Assembly: GCF_008795955.1 (NCBI RefSeq)
Contig: NZ_VMHN01000001.1
Coordinates: 1,178,001 to 1,242,000 of the forward strand
Origin: Marinobacter denitrificans
GTDB lineage: Bacteria > Pseudomonadota > Gammaproteobacteria > Pseudomonadales > Oleiphilaceae
Direction of reading: 5' to 3'
DNA: 64,000 bases
Position 1 is the first letter of the stretch. The number at the start of each line of letters is the position of its first letter. This document shows, in pieces, positions 38,998-49,083 of this stretch. The notes beneath the pieces are model-generated. The model was not told the origin of the DNA and made no database searches. It saw only the letters and a list, made by a program, of their open reading frames with translations. The position numbers and the translations under genes were made by a program.

Positions 38998-39642
38998 ATG
39001 TCTGAAACCCTTCCTCAATCCGTGCAAACGGAAGCCCCTGCTACTGCTATGGACCGCCGGAGTTTTCTTCGGACGGGGCTTGGTGGGGCGTTGTTTCTGG
39101 GCACGGTCAGTGTCACGGCCGGCCTGTCGGGGTGTGCGTCCGCGCCGGCGGGTCGGGACTACCCGATGCCGGAGGCGATGGACCAGAGCTATGAGTTCCG
39201 GTTTCTCACCCGAGACGACATTGTGCTGTTCAAGGCCCTGCTACCAGCTATGGTCGGTCCGGGGCTGGCCGAGGAGCAAGTGGTCCGGCGACAACAGATT
39301 CAGGCTACGATCGAGCGTATTGATGCTGGCATCCACCAGTTTGGTCCCGCCAACCAGAAGGAACTCCGCGGGCTGTTTGATCTGCTCAATTTCGGGCTGA
39401 CACGGGTAACGGTTGCGCGGGTCTGGTCAAGTTGGGAGAACGTCAGCCCGGAAACCGCCCATGCGTTCCTTGAGCGCTGGCGTACCAGCGGCATTGGTCT
39501 TTTCAACAATGGCTACATCGCCCTGACGAAGGTCAGTAATGTGGCGTTTTATGGCCACCCCGACCACTGGCACCTTTCCGGATATCCCGGTCCTCCCGGG
39601 TTTGCCGTGGATTCCCTGCCCCAGTTTAAAGACAACGCCTGA
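38998..39642 (+). CDS. Tat-signal small protein, probable partner subunit of the GMC oxidoreductase
   Basis: 214 residues. The N-terminus carries a twin-arginine signal DRRSFLRTG, then a hydrophobic stretch ending in LSGCAS, which could be a lipobox. The rest lacks a family I can name with certainty. It resembles the small subunits that accompany FAD-dependent GMC dehydrogenases (gluconate dehydrogenase subunit 3-like). It lies 28 bp upstream of the GMC gene. The likely job is folding and carrying the GMC subunit through the Tat system. Confidence 0.65.
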   Translation: MSETLPQSVQTEAPATAMDRRSFLRTGLGGALFLGTVSVTAGLSGCASAPAGRDYPMPEAMDQSYEFRFLTRDDIVLFKALLPAMVGPGLAEEQVVRRQQIQATIERIDAGIHQFGPANQKELRGLFDLLNFGLTRVTVARVWSSWENVSPETAHAFLERWRTSGIGLFNNGYIALTKVSNVAFYGHPDHWHLSGYPGPPGFAVDSLPQFKDNA

Positions 39643-39670
39643 GCGCCCACCCGCATATCGGAGTATTTCA

Positions 39671-41263
39671 ATGTCATTAACGGATCGTATTGCTCGTGGG
39701 CTTGAAGCCGGCTGGAAGGTCACCGACGGCGCTACCCTGACGCACAACCAGACCCACGAAGCGGATGTGGTGGTCATCGGCACAGGCGCCGGCGGCGGCA
39801 CGACCGCCGAGATACTGGCGCGGGCCGGGCTGTCGGTGATTCTGGTGGAAGAGGGCAGGCTGTATTACCAGAAAGATTTCAAGATGAACGAGCTGGATGC
39901 CTATGCGTCCCTGTATCAGGAGGGCATGAGCCGGGTTACCAAAGACGGGGCGATTGCGGTGCTGCAGGGTCGCTGCGTGGGTGGGTCTACGACGGTGAAC
40001 TGGACATCCAGTTTCCGTACCCCGGACCCGACCCTGAACCACTGGGCCAGCCGATTCGGGCTCGATGACCTCAGCCCGGACGCCATGAGGCTCTGGTTTG
40101 ACGGCCGGGAGGAGCGCCACAATATTGAACCCTGGGTAACCGACCCCAACGTCAATAACGACATCCTTCGCCAGGGCTGCGAGGCCTTGGGGTGGTCCTG
40201 GGAGGTAATCCCCCGCAATGTCAAAGGCTGCTGGAACCTGGGCTACTGCGGCGTAGGCTGCCCTACCAATGCCAAGCAGGGGGCACTGACCACCACCATT
40301 CCCGGCGCCCTGGATAACAATGCCCGCCTGTTCCACGGTTTGCGCGCCGACAAGCTGGTGATGAAGCAGGACCGGATTGACCATCTGCAAGCCTCCGCCA
40401 TGGCGGCCGACGGGGTAACGCCTTCCGGCATTACGGTGGAGCTGAAAGCGAAGCATTTCGTGGTGGCCGCCAGCGCCATCGGCTCACCGGGCCTGCTGCT
40501 GCGCTCCGACATACCCGACCCCCACAACCGCATCGGCAAACGCACCTTTCTGCACCCGGTCAACGCCACCATTGCGGAAATGCCGGACACCGTCGACCCC
40601 TATTACGGTGCACCACAATCGATCTATTCCGACGAATTCAACTTCTCCCGGGGCGTCGACGGCCCGGCCGGCTTCAAACTGGAAGTCCCGCCCCTGCACC
40701 CGGCCATGTCCGCCGGCGTGGTTCCCGGCCATGGCGAACAACAGGTCAGCGACCTGTCGAAGCTGCCGAGAATGAACTCCGTCATCGCTCTGCTCCGCGA
40801 CGGCTTCCACCCCGATAGCCCCGGCGGCACCGTCAGCCTCCGCGACGACGGCAGCCCGGTGTTGGACTACCCCGTCACCGACTATCTCTGGGCCGGTCTC
40901 AAAGACGCGTTCTACAAAATGGCTGAAATCCAGTTCGCCGCCGGCGCAAAACAGGTTCGCCTCATGCACCTGGATTCCCCCTGGTACACCACCTGGGCCG
41001 ACACCAAAGCCGGCATCGACAAGCTCACCATGGCACCCCACCGCGTCCGCCTGTTCACCGCCCACCAGATGGGCGGCTGCGGCATGGGCAATAACCCCGA
41101 GGAATCCGTGGTAAACGGCTTCGGCGAACACCACCAGGTCACCAACCTCAGCATCCACGACGCCTCGGTCTTCCCCACCAGCATTGGCGCGAATCCACAG
41201 TTGTCCGTTTATGCGCTGGCGGCGAGGAACAGTACGAGGTTGGCGCAAAAGCTCAGGAGCTGA
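39671..41263 (+). CDS. GMC-family FAD-dependent alcohol oxidoreductase
   Basis: 530 residues from ATG 39671, with GGAG 7 nt upstream; an in-frame GTG at 39539 inside the preceding gene is unlikely. The FAD-binding motif is VVVIGTGAGGGTTAEILARAG (residues about 32-52), with GRCVGGSTTVNW. The C-terminal GMC domain has the catalytic His in FTAHQMGGCGMG, and a final IGANPQLSVYALAARNS. It most resembles long-chain alcohol and cholesterol-type GMC enzymes. No signal peptide is seen, so periplasmic location would depend on the Tat partner upstream. Confidence 0.87.
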   Translation: MSLTDRIARGLEAGWKVTDGATLTHNQTHEADVVVIGTGAGGGTTAEILARAGLSVILVEEGRLYYQKDFKMNELDAYASLYQEGMSRVTKDGAIAVLQGRCVGGSTTVNWTSSFRTPDPTLNHWASRFGLDDLSPDAMRLWFDGREERHNIEPWVTDPNVNNDILRQGCEALGWSWEVIPRNVKGCWNLGYCGVGCPTNAKQGALTTTIPGALDNNARLFHGLRADKLVMKQDRIDHLQASAMAADGVTPSGITVELKAKHFVVAASAIGSPGLLLRSDIPDPHNRIGKRTFLHPVNATIAEMPDTVDPYYGAPQSIYSDEFNFSRGVDGPAGFKLEVPPLHPAMSAGVVPGHGEQQVSDLSKLPRMNSVIALLRDGFHPDSPGGTVSLRDDGSPVLDYPVTDYLWAGLKDAFYKMAEIQFAAGAKQVRLMHLDSPWYTTWADTKAGIDKLTMAPHRVRLFTAHQMGGCGMGNNPEESVVNGFGEHHQVTNLSIHDASVFPTSIGANPQLSVYALAARNSTRLAQKLRS

Positions 41264-41320
41264 ACAGCAGCGCAATTGGCATTTCAGTATGAGTCTTCAT
41301 AGGCGGGAACATTGTCGGAA

Positions 41321-42020
<700 letters not shown>

Positions 42021-42040
42021 AAAGGGGAGGGATAGCGACT

Positions 42041-42060
42041 GCTGCCCTCAAAGGGGCAGC
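42041..42060. terminator. Hairpin between convergent coaD and DUF945 genes
   Basis: A 7-bp stem GCTGCCC/GGGCAGC (42041-42047 and 42054-42060) with a 6-nt loop lies 20 bp after coaD and 12 bp beyond the convergent stop. It has weak T-runs on both strands; it may act as a shared terminator. Confidence 0.5.
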
Positions 42061-42072
42061 GGTCCGGAAAAG

Positions 42073-43380
42073 TCAGAACAGCGGTGGTAACGGGATGAGG
42101 TTGCCATTGATGTCCAGAGCAAGATCTTCCAGTTTGCCCTGAACCCGCACACGGTCGCCTTCCTGCACCACCATTCCCTGTTTTATCAGCGGCGCTACCT
42201 GCATTCCCAGCTCCGGATACTGTTCTACCAGCGCCAGCGGCATACTCAGGTCCAGATCGCCCGTGAGCCGCTGCATCACCATCATCATCTGATCCTTCTC
42301 GTCCTCTGGCAAAGACGGATGCTGCACCATGATCTCACCGTTCACCGGCCCATGCGGTGTGGCAAACGACAACTCCGGAAAGCCAAACGAGAAACCTTCC
42401 CCGGCAAGACCCAGCAATGCCTGATTGATACGGGTCATAGAGGCCATCTGTTGCTGCATAACGGCACGGGAATCAGTGCCGGAAGCGGTCAGGGCAGCGG
42501 CCTGCATCTCCGTCATCGCTGTAGTCAGGTCATGCCAGCTCTGCACATCCAGACCGCGGAACACGAACTCCATGCGATGGGGGCCGAAGTTCGTATCGTC
42601 TGCGGTGACAGTCTCCAGGGTCATGACCGTCTCCGAGCCAATGCTGTCGCCCTCCTCCTCGGTAAACGTCTCGCTGCGGATGGCCAGATCGTCAAACCGC
42701 AGTGTGGGCTCGTCCCGCGCAGCCATTTCAAAACCACTCAAGGACATATCGCCGTCACCCACCCAGACATCCCCGGTGAGATGCTCCATGGTCTGCTCAA
42801 AGCGGAAATCTTCGATACTGATACGAAGATCCGGTGCCCGGATTATGGCCCCCGGCCAGAGCATGAGAATGTCGGCCTGGGAGCCGTTGTCCGTGATTTT
42901 GGCGCGGCTGTAGCTTTCCGACATATCGAAGGACTCGCCGGTATCCTCATTGATGACGCTTATCGCTGGCACGGACAGCTCCACGATTGCCGTGCCCCAA
43001 AAACGGGTTTCGAGAGTCAGCTTCGGCTTCTCATCCGGAAAGACTTTCTCGACCTCGGAACCAAGCTCACTGGAGGGCGAAAAGTCCAGCAGGCTCCCGG
43101 TGACGCCGTGGCTCACCCTCGCCTGGTAATCGAACTCATGCTCTTCGCCGGTCTCCGGGTGCTGAACCGAGAGAGTGCCGCTAAAATCAGCACCCAGATA
43201 ACCCCGGTTGTAATCCCGCGTTTCCAGCTGGAACAGCGGTTGGGCCTGATTCACTTCCGTGGTAACGGCCTGCCACTGCTGTTCTGTTACATAGCCCACC
43301 AGCCAGGGGGCGACCACACCAACCGCCAGCACTGCCGCGCCGGCAACCATCCATTGTTTTTTCAACTGCCTGTTCTCCAC
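42073..43380 (-). CDS. YdgA/DUF945 family protein
   Basis: 435 residues. One N-terminal membrane helix (WMVAGAAVLAVGVVAPWLVG) is followed by a large periplasmic beta-rich domain typical of the YdgA/DUF945 family, with YNRGYLGADFSGTL and a C-terminal LAGEGFSFGFPELSFATPHG repeat-like segment. The function of this family is not known. It lies 52 bp downstream of ppk in the same direction and may be co-transcribed. Confidence 0.8.
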   Translation of the reverse strand: MENRQLKKQWMVAGAAVLAVGVVAPWLVGYVTEQQWQAVTTEVNQAQPLFQLETRDYNRGYLGADFSGTLSVQHPETGEEHEFDYQARVSHGVTGSLLDFSPSSELGSEVEKVFPDEKPKLTLETRFWGTAIVELSVPAISVINEDTGESFDMSESYSRAKITDNGSQADILMLWPGAIIRAPDLRISIEDFRFEQTMEHLTGDVWVGDGDMSLSGFEMAARDEPTLRFDDLAIRSETFTEEEGDSIGSETVMTLETVTADDTNFGPHRMEFVFRGLDVQSWHDLTTAMTEMQAAALTASGTDSRAVMQQQMASMTRINQALLGLAGEGFSFGFPELSFATPHGPVNGEIMVQHPSLPEDEKDQMMMVMQRLTGDLDLSMPLALVEQYPELGMQVAPLIKQGMVVQEGDRVRVQGKLEDLALDINGNLIPLPPLF

Positions 43381-43432
43381 TGCAACACCCGCGAGCCCCG
43401 GAACAAAGGTTGCCGGGCGGCACGGGTGATCA

Positions 43433-45571
43433 TTATTTACCGGTCAGGCGTTCCAGCAGAACCAGTTGCGATGCCAGACGGTCTTCGTTTTCTGCCGGCT
43501 GATTCTGAATGTAACTGCCGTCGGGCTGCAACACCCAGGACTGGCAATTGTCCGCCAGGTAGGTATCCAGGTCTTCACGCACCCGAGCGATCAGGGCCGG
43601 ATCTTCGAGCGGAAAGGCGGTTTCCACCCGACTCAGCAAATTGCGCTCCATACCGTCCGCACTGGAGCCATAGACTTCCGGGCGGCCATTATTACCGAAA
43701 TAATAAACCCGCGTATGCTCCAGGAACCGCCCGATAATGGACCGGACCCGGATATTATCCGACAGCCCCGGCACTTCCGGGCGCAGGCAACAGATACCGC
43801 GAATGATGAGGTCTATTTTCACCCCGGCCCGGGACGCCCGGTAAAGCGCCTTGATGAGCTCACGCTCGGTCAGTGCGTTGAATTTGAGAATAATACGCCC
43901 TTTTTCACCCAACTCCGCTTCCCGGTCTACCAGCCCGAGCAAACGGCTGTGCAGGGTAAAGGGGGAGTGGAACAGCTTCTTGATCTTCAGGGCCTTGCCC
44001 ATCCCCGTCAGCTGCTGGAACAGCTTGTTGACGTCGTCACCAATAGACTCATCACAGGTCATAAAACTGTAATCGGTGTACAGGCGGGCATTCCCGGCAT
44101 GGTAGTTACCCGTGCCCAGGTGGACATAGCGCCGCAGCTTTCCTTCTTCGCGTCGCACAATCAGGATCATCTTGGCGTGGGTTTTGTAGCCCACCACACC
44201 ATAAACCACGATAACCCCCGCTTCCTGCAGGCGGCTGGCCAGTTCCAGGTTCTCCGCTTCGCTGAAACGGGCCCTGAGTTCGATAATGGCGGTCACTTCC
44301 TTGCCTCGGCGGGCCGCGTCCATCAGCGCTTCAACAATCTCTGAATCGGCGCCGGTACGGTACAGGGTCTGGCGAATGGCCAGCACCTGGGGGTCCTTGG
44401 CCGCCTGACGCAACAGATCGACCACCGGGCTGAAATTTTCAAAGGGATGTAACAAAAGCAGCGGACGTTTGCGAATGGCGTCAAACATCGTCTCTTTGGA
44501 GCGTATCTGGCGCGGAATCGACGGCGAAAACCCGGAATAGGTCAGGTCCTGACGATCCACCAGGCCGCCCACCGCCATCAGGCGTGTGAGGTTAACCGGC
44601 CCGTGCACCTGATAAAGGTCCCGATCCGTAAGACCAAACTCACGCAGCAGGAAATGAACCAGCTCTTCCGGACAATTGTCTGCGACTTCCAGCCGCACAC
44701 CATCACCAAAGCGACGGCTCAGAAGCTCACCGCGCAGTGCGGAGGCCAGGTCTTCGAGATCATCTTCCAGCTCGAGGTCGGCGTTGCGCGTCAGACGGAA
44801 CTGATAGCAGCCTTTCACCTCCATCCCCGGGAACAACTCATCGGCGTGGGCGTGAATCATGGAGGACAGGAACACCAGGTTATCGCCGCCGTTGCAGACA
44901 TCGTCCGGTAAACGCACCAGGCGTGGCAAGGAGCGGGGTGCCGGCACAATGGCCATACCGGTTTCCCGGCCGAAAGCGTCCTTGCCGTCCAGTTCAACAA
45001 TGAAGTTCAGACTTTTGTTCACCAGGCGCGGGAACGGATGTGACGGGTCAAGTCCGATGGGACTGACAACGGGCAGAATTTCCTCGTCGAAATACCGACG
45101 CACCCAGTCCGCCTGAGCCTCCGTCCACTCACGGCGACGGACAAAATGTATATTCTCCTGCTCCATCTCGGGAATCAGTACATTGTTGAGAATGTCGTAC
45201 TGTTCCCGGATGTACTCGTGCGCCACACGGCTGATCTCACCCAGCACCTGTTCCGGCATCATGCCATCGGAGCCCAGGGTTTCCCGGCCGTACTTGATCT
45301 GCTGGCGCAGGCCGGCCACACGGATTTCGAAGAACTCGTCCATGTTGCTGCTGAAAATGCAACAGAACATCAGCCGGTTGATTAGTGGATGGGTGGTGTC
45401 CAGGGCCTGCTTGAGCACGCGGTAGTTGAACTGAAGCTGGCTCAGTTCGCGGTTGAAGTAATTCTCCTGGGCGGCCACATCAACGTCATTGTCCGGGGCC
45501 GGCACTTCCACCGGCGCCGGTACGTTCTTGTCGTCAACGGCTTTCAGGTTATTTGCAGAATCGGTACTCAT
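43433..45571 (-). CDS. ppk: Polyphosphate kinase 1
   Basis: 712 residues. The start FNRELSQLQFNYRVL, the NMDEFFEIRVAGLRQQ helix region, the autophosphorylated His in VGYKTHAKMILIVRR and HLGTGNYHAGNARLYTDY are diagnostic of PPK1. It polymerises the gamma phosphate of ATP into polyphosphate. It lies 59 bp after hemB, an arrangement known from pseudomonads. The Pit phosphate transporter lies 8 kb away in this window. Confidence 0.95.
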   Translation of the reverse strand: MSTDSANNLKAVDDKNVPAPVEVPAPDNDVDVAAQENYFNRELSQLQFNYRVLKQALDTTHPLINRLMFCCIFSSNMDEFFEIRVAGLRQQIKYGRETLGSDGMMPEQVLGEISRVAHEYIREQYDILNNVLIPEMEQENIHFVRRREWTEAQADWVRRYFDEEILPVVSPIGLDPSHPFPRLVNKSLNFIVELDGKDAFGRETGMAIVPAPRSLPRLVRLPDDVCNGGDNLVFLSSMIHAHADELFPGMEVKGCYQFRLTRNADLELEDDLEDLASALRGELLSRRFGDGVRLEVADNCPEELVHFLLREFGLTDRDLYQVHGPVNLTRLMAVGGLVDRQDLTYSGFSPSIPRQIRSKETMFDAIRKRPLLLLHPFENFSPVVDLLRQAAKDPQVLAIRQTLYRTGADSEIVEALMDAARRGKEVTAIIELRARFSEAENLELASRLQEAGVIVVYGVVGYKTHAKMILIVRREEGKLRRYVHLGTGNYHAGNARLYTDYSFMTCDESIGDDVNKLFQQLTGMGKALKIKKLFHSPFTLHSRLLGLVDREAELGEKGRIILKFNALTERELIKALYRASRAGVKIDLIIRGICCLRPEVPGLSDNIRVRSIIGRFLEHTRVYYFGNNGRPEVYGSSADGMERNLLSRVETAFPLEDPALIARVREDLDTYLADNCQSWVLQPDGSYIQNQPAENEDRLASQLVLLERLTGK

Positions 45572-45630
45572 TGTTGACTGTTTCCATTGCCAGGACGCCG
45601 GTACAGCACCCTGATTGTGACTGGCGCCTG

Positions 45631-46746
<1,116 letters not shown>

Positions 46747-46768
46747 TCATGGCCGGATGACCGGACTG

Positions 46769-47797
46769 TTACCGGATGGAATCCAGGGCTTCCGCCCGCA
46801 GCTTTTCCGCACCTTCGAAGTAATGGTCCCGGAGTGCGTCGATGGCGGCTTCGCGTTCAGGCCCCGCAACACCGAGGCTCTCGATCTCTGCCAGCTCCTC
46901 GCTGTAGGCCTGCCATTTATTGTCCCACGCCTGCTGTTCGGCTTCCGCCTGTTCCAGCCGCCGGGCAGCTTGTTCTCCAAAATGTGCTTTTCTCCAGTCG
47001 CTCAGTGCTTCCGGGTCATCCGCAAGCTCCGATCGCGCCTTGTGGTAATCCGTAAATTTCCGGGTTTCCCGACGGGCCTCGCGTATCGGTTCAGGTAATG
47101 CCCCCTCGGCTCGAGCCAGAGCCTGCTCCCGTTCATCATCGGAAAGACTGTCGTCAGTCCGGATGCGCAACTGCTCTACCTGGAATCGGTCTAGGGCCTC
47201 ATCGCTCGCAAAAAAAGCCTCGGCGGTCTGCGCATCCATCCAGGCGCGCCGCAAGGCACGAATCTCAGCCATTTGCTGCTGCATTTCTTCAGGGCTCGAG
47301 GCCCCTGCATTGGCGTAGCTGGTTTCCAGCTCCCCTACCGCCAGCTTGTAGTCCAGATAATTCCCCAGGATAGCCATGGCTTCAGAACGGGCTGGCTCCT
47401 GCAGCCTGGCAAGCGCCTGTTCTATGCGGGCCACCAACTGGGGCAGAGTTTCCTCTCCCAGAGCGGCAAGGTAGTACTCGAACAACTGGCGTAATTGGGG
47501 CGTGGGAACCAGAGAACCATTGCTGTCGGTTTCGGCCCAGCCGCCAGGGACACTGGTGCCCTCCAATGAAGCCGGCAACGCGTCCGGTATGGCGACTCCA
47601 GGGTCTCCAACCAGCTTTGAGGGCGCTGCACCCTTTTCGGTCAGGCTCTGTGAAAAATCAGACTGACTACCAGACACGGCGGAAGCAGCACTGTCAGCCG
47701 GTGTCGCGGACTCGTCGCTGAAATAAATCAGCATGCCTGCAAACAGCGCGGCTATGGCGAGTAGCGCCACAGTTGCAAAACGAAGGAGTCCTCTCAT
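46769..47797 (-). CDS. lifO: Lipase secretion chaperone (Lif/LifO)
   Basis: 342 residues. An N-terminal membrane anchor (FATVALLAIAALFAGMLIYF) is followed by a variable linker. The steric-chaperone motif RxxFDYxLSALGE is present as RQLFEYYLAALGEE. Long helical repeats follow. Lif proteins fold secreted class I/II lipases in the periplasm. The lipase is normally directly upstream, but no lipase lies next to it here, so its client is elsewhere. Confidence 0.85.
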   Translation of the reverse strand: MRGLLRFATVALLAIAALFAGMLIYFSDESATPADSAASAVSGSQSDFSQSLTEKGAAPSKLVGDPGVAIPDALPASLEGTSVPGGWAETDSNGSLVPTPQLRQLFEYYLAALGEETLPQLVARIEQALARLQEPARSEAMAILGNYLDYKLAVGELETSYANAGASSPEEMQQQMAEIRALRRAWMDAQTAEAFFASDEALDRFQVEQLRIRTDDSLSDDEREQALARAEGALPEPIREARRETRKFTDYHKARSELADDPEALSDWRKAHFGEQAARRLEQAEAEQQAWDNKWQAYSEELAEIESLGVAGPEREAAIDALRDHYFEGAEKLRAEALDSIR

Positions 47798-47925
47798 TTA
47801 AAAAACTGCCTGCCTTGGGGTTAAGAGCTATTCTGCTGATGGCAGCATAGAGGAACGAAAGGTACTGCGGTGAGACCGGTGTCAAAACAACCACAAAACT
47901 ACAGCATTAAACTACAGCCTAAACT

Positions 47926-47950
47926 GGCCGCAGCCCGGGAGGCTGCGGCC
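47926..47950 (-). terminator. Strong hairpin after the SutA-like gene
   Basis: A perfect 10-bp stem GGCCGCAGCC/GGCTGCGGCC (47926-47935 and 47941-47950) with a 5-nt loop lies 7 bp beyond the stop of the leftward small gene. The T-run is weak, yet this is the probable terminator. Confidence 0.7.
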
Positions 47951-47957
47951 TGAGAAT

Positions 47958-48179
47958 TCAGAGAGAGCGATTATTGAAACCGACCTCCACCTTTCGGGGG
48001 GAATCCGAACGGAATGCCGTATCAACTTCCTCAATTCTGCCACCCTGGCTCAGGAATGATTCAATATCCTGCTGTAGCTGGGCACGAATACGTGCTCGGC
48101 CGGCAATGGAATGTGTATCATCACTGTCATGTGTCCAGCTACCGGATTGCTCCAGATTGCTTTCGTCGAATTCACTCAT
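47958..48179 (-). CDS. Small acidic protein, SutA-like
   Basis: 73 residues from ATG 48179, set by GGAGAA 5 nt upstream. An acidic N-terminus is followed by RIRAQLQQDIESFLSQGG, then a short tail with basic residues ending VGFNNRSL. This pattern (R-L-helix, FLSxGGxIxEV, D-x-P-R-K) recalls the C-terminal half of P. aeruginosa SutA, an RNA polymerase-binding factor of slow-growing cells. The N-terminal acidic part is shorter. Function by similarity only. Confidence 0.55.
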   Translation of the reverse strand: MSEFDESNLEQSGSWTHDSDDTHSIAGRARIRAQLQQDIESFLSQGGRIEEVDTAFRSDSPRKVEVGFNNRSL

Positions 48180-48415
48180 GATTTTCTCCATCAACGAAAA
48201 CAGCACACCGAGCGCGCCAAGCCAGTTCCGGCGGGCCGCCCCATCTCGGTGGGTATGCCTTGCGACCCACCTTGGCGTCTTTATAATCCGCTTTCGGTTG
48301 CAACGCTATTTCTTCACAACTATTTTTTTGTAATTTTTTGTATCAAATTTCAAGACACTGTTTTATAAGAATAATATTGGCGCGCCTGCGTGAGCCAGTT
48401 GATTGACAGAAAGAA

Positions 48416-48429
48416 TGAATAATGATTCA
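48416..48429 (+). promoter_or_regulatory. Short inverted repeat before the TetR gene, possible operator
   Basis: TGAAT-AATG-ATTCA at 48416-48429 lies 20 bp upstream of the TetR start, and TTGACA stands at 48403-48408. A convincing -10 is missing. It is a candidate autoregulatory site only. The rest of the 269-bp gap back to 48180 is AT-rich and contains no gene that I can support. Confidence 0.4.
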
Positions 48430-48448
48430 CTGCTTATAAGGAACCTGC

Positions 48449-49081
48449 ATGCCATATCGGGAAACGGAGAAAATGCGCAACCGCAAGGCGGAGGCCCGCA
48501 AGCGCATCATTGAATGTACCTACGAATGCGTGTCCGACGGCGGCTTCCGGAGCGCTCAGATCACCCGAGTTGCAGCTTGCGCCGGTGTCGCCACAGGAAC
48601 TATCTACCGGCATTTCGAGTCCAAAGAGCACCTGTTTGCAGAGATATTCAGAATTGCAACACAGCGGGAAGTCGACAAGGTAGCTGAGGCACTGGCAACC
48701 GAAGGCAACGCAGTAACCCGACTGGAAACGGCCCTGCGCCAGTTCGCAGAGCGCGCACTCAGAGGCCCGGTAATGGCGTGGTCGTTGATCGCCGAGCCGG
48801 TGGATCCGAAAGTCGAAGAAGAACGGCTGAAGTTTCGCAGGGCCTACGCCGAACTGTTCGAGCAGGCTATAAAAGAAGGCATCGGGGAAAACAGCCTCCC
48901 CGATCAGGATGCCAGACAAAGTAGCACCTGCCTTGTAGGGGCCATTGCCGAAAGCCTTGTTGGGCCGCTTTCACCGGCCCAGACGGGCGGCACAGACCAG
49001 ACAGACAATAATGACCATGATCCGCTGGTCGACTCCATCATTTGCTTTTGCATGCAGGGGTTGACTGGCACCAGGAGGTAA
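48449..49081 (+). CDS. TetR-family transcriptional regulator of the acyl-CoA dehydrogenase gene
   Basis: 210 residues. The DNA-binding domain is RKRIIECTYECVSDGGFRSA, then QITRVAACAGVATGTIYRHF, a clear TetR helix-turn-helix. The start is supported by AAGGA 7 nt upstream. Its stop is 2 bp before the acyl-CoA dehydrogenase ATG, so the two are co-transcribed and translationally coupled. Likely an acyl-CoA or fatty acid-responsive autorepressor (inferred). Confidence 0.87.
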   Translation: MPYRETEKMRNRKAEARKRIIECTYECVSDGGFRSAQITRVAACAGVATGTIYRHFESKEHLFAEIFRIATQREVDKVAEALATEGNAVTRLETALRQFAERALRGPVMAWSLIAEPVDPKVEEERLKFRRAYAELFEQAIKEGIGENSLPDQDARQSSTCLVGAIAESLVGPLSPAQTGGTDQTDNNDHDPLVDSIICFCMQGLTGTRR

Positions 49082-49083
49082 AC

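Noticed and set aside
39539..39670. Longer GMC oxidoreductase start at GTG 39539
   Set aside because: It would lie within the Tat-signal gene; ATG 39671 has a ribosome binding site and matches the family's N-terminus.
42319..43737. 472-codon open frame antisense to the DUF945 and ppk genes
   Set aside because: It spans the gap between two real genes and has no recognisable domain.
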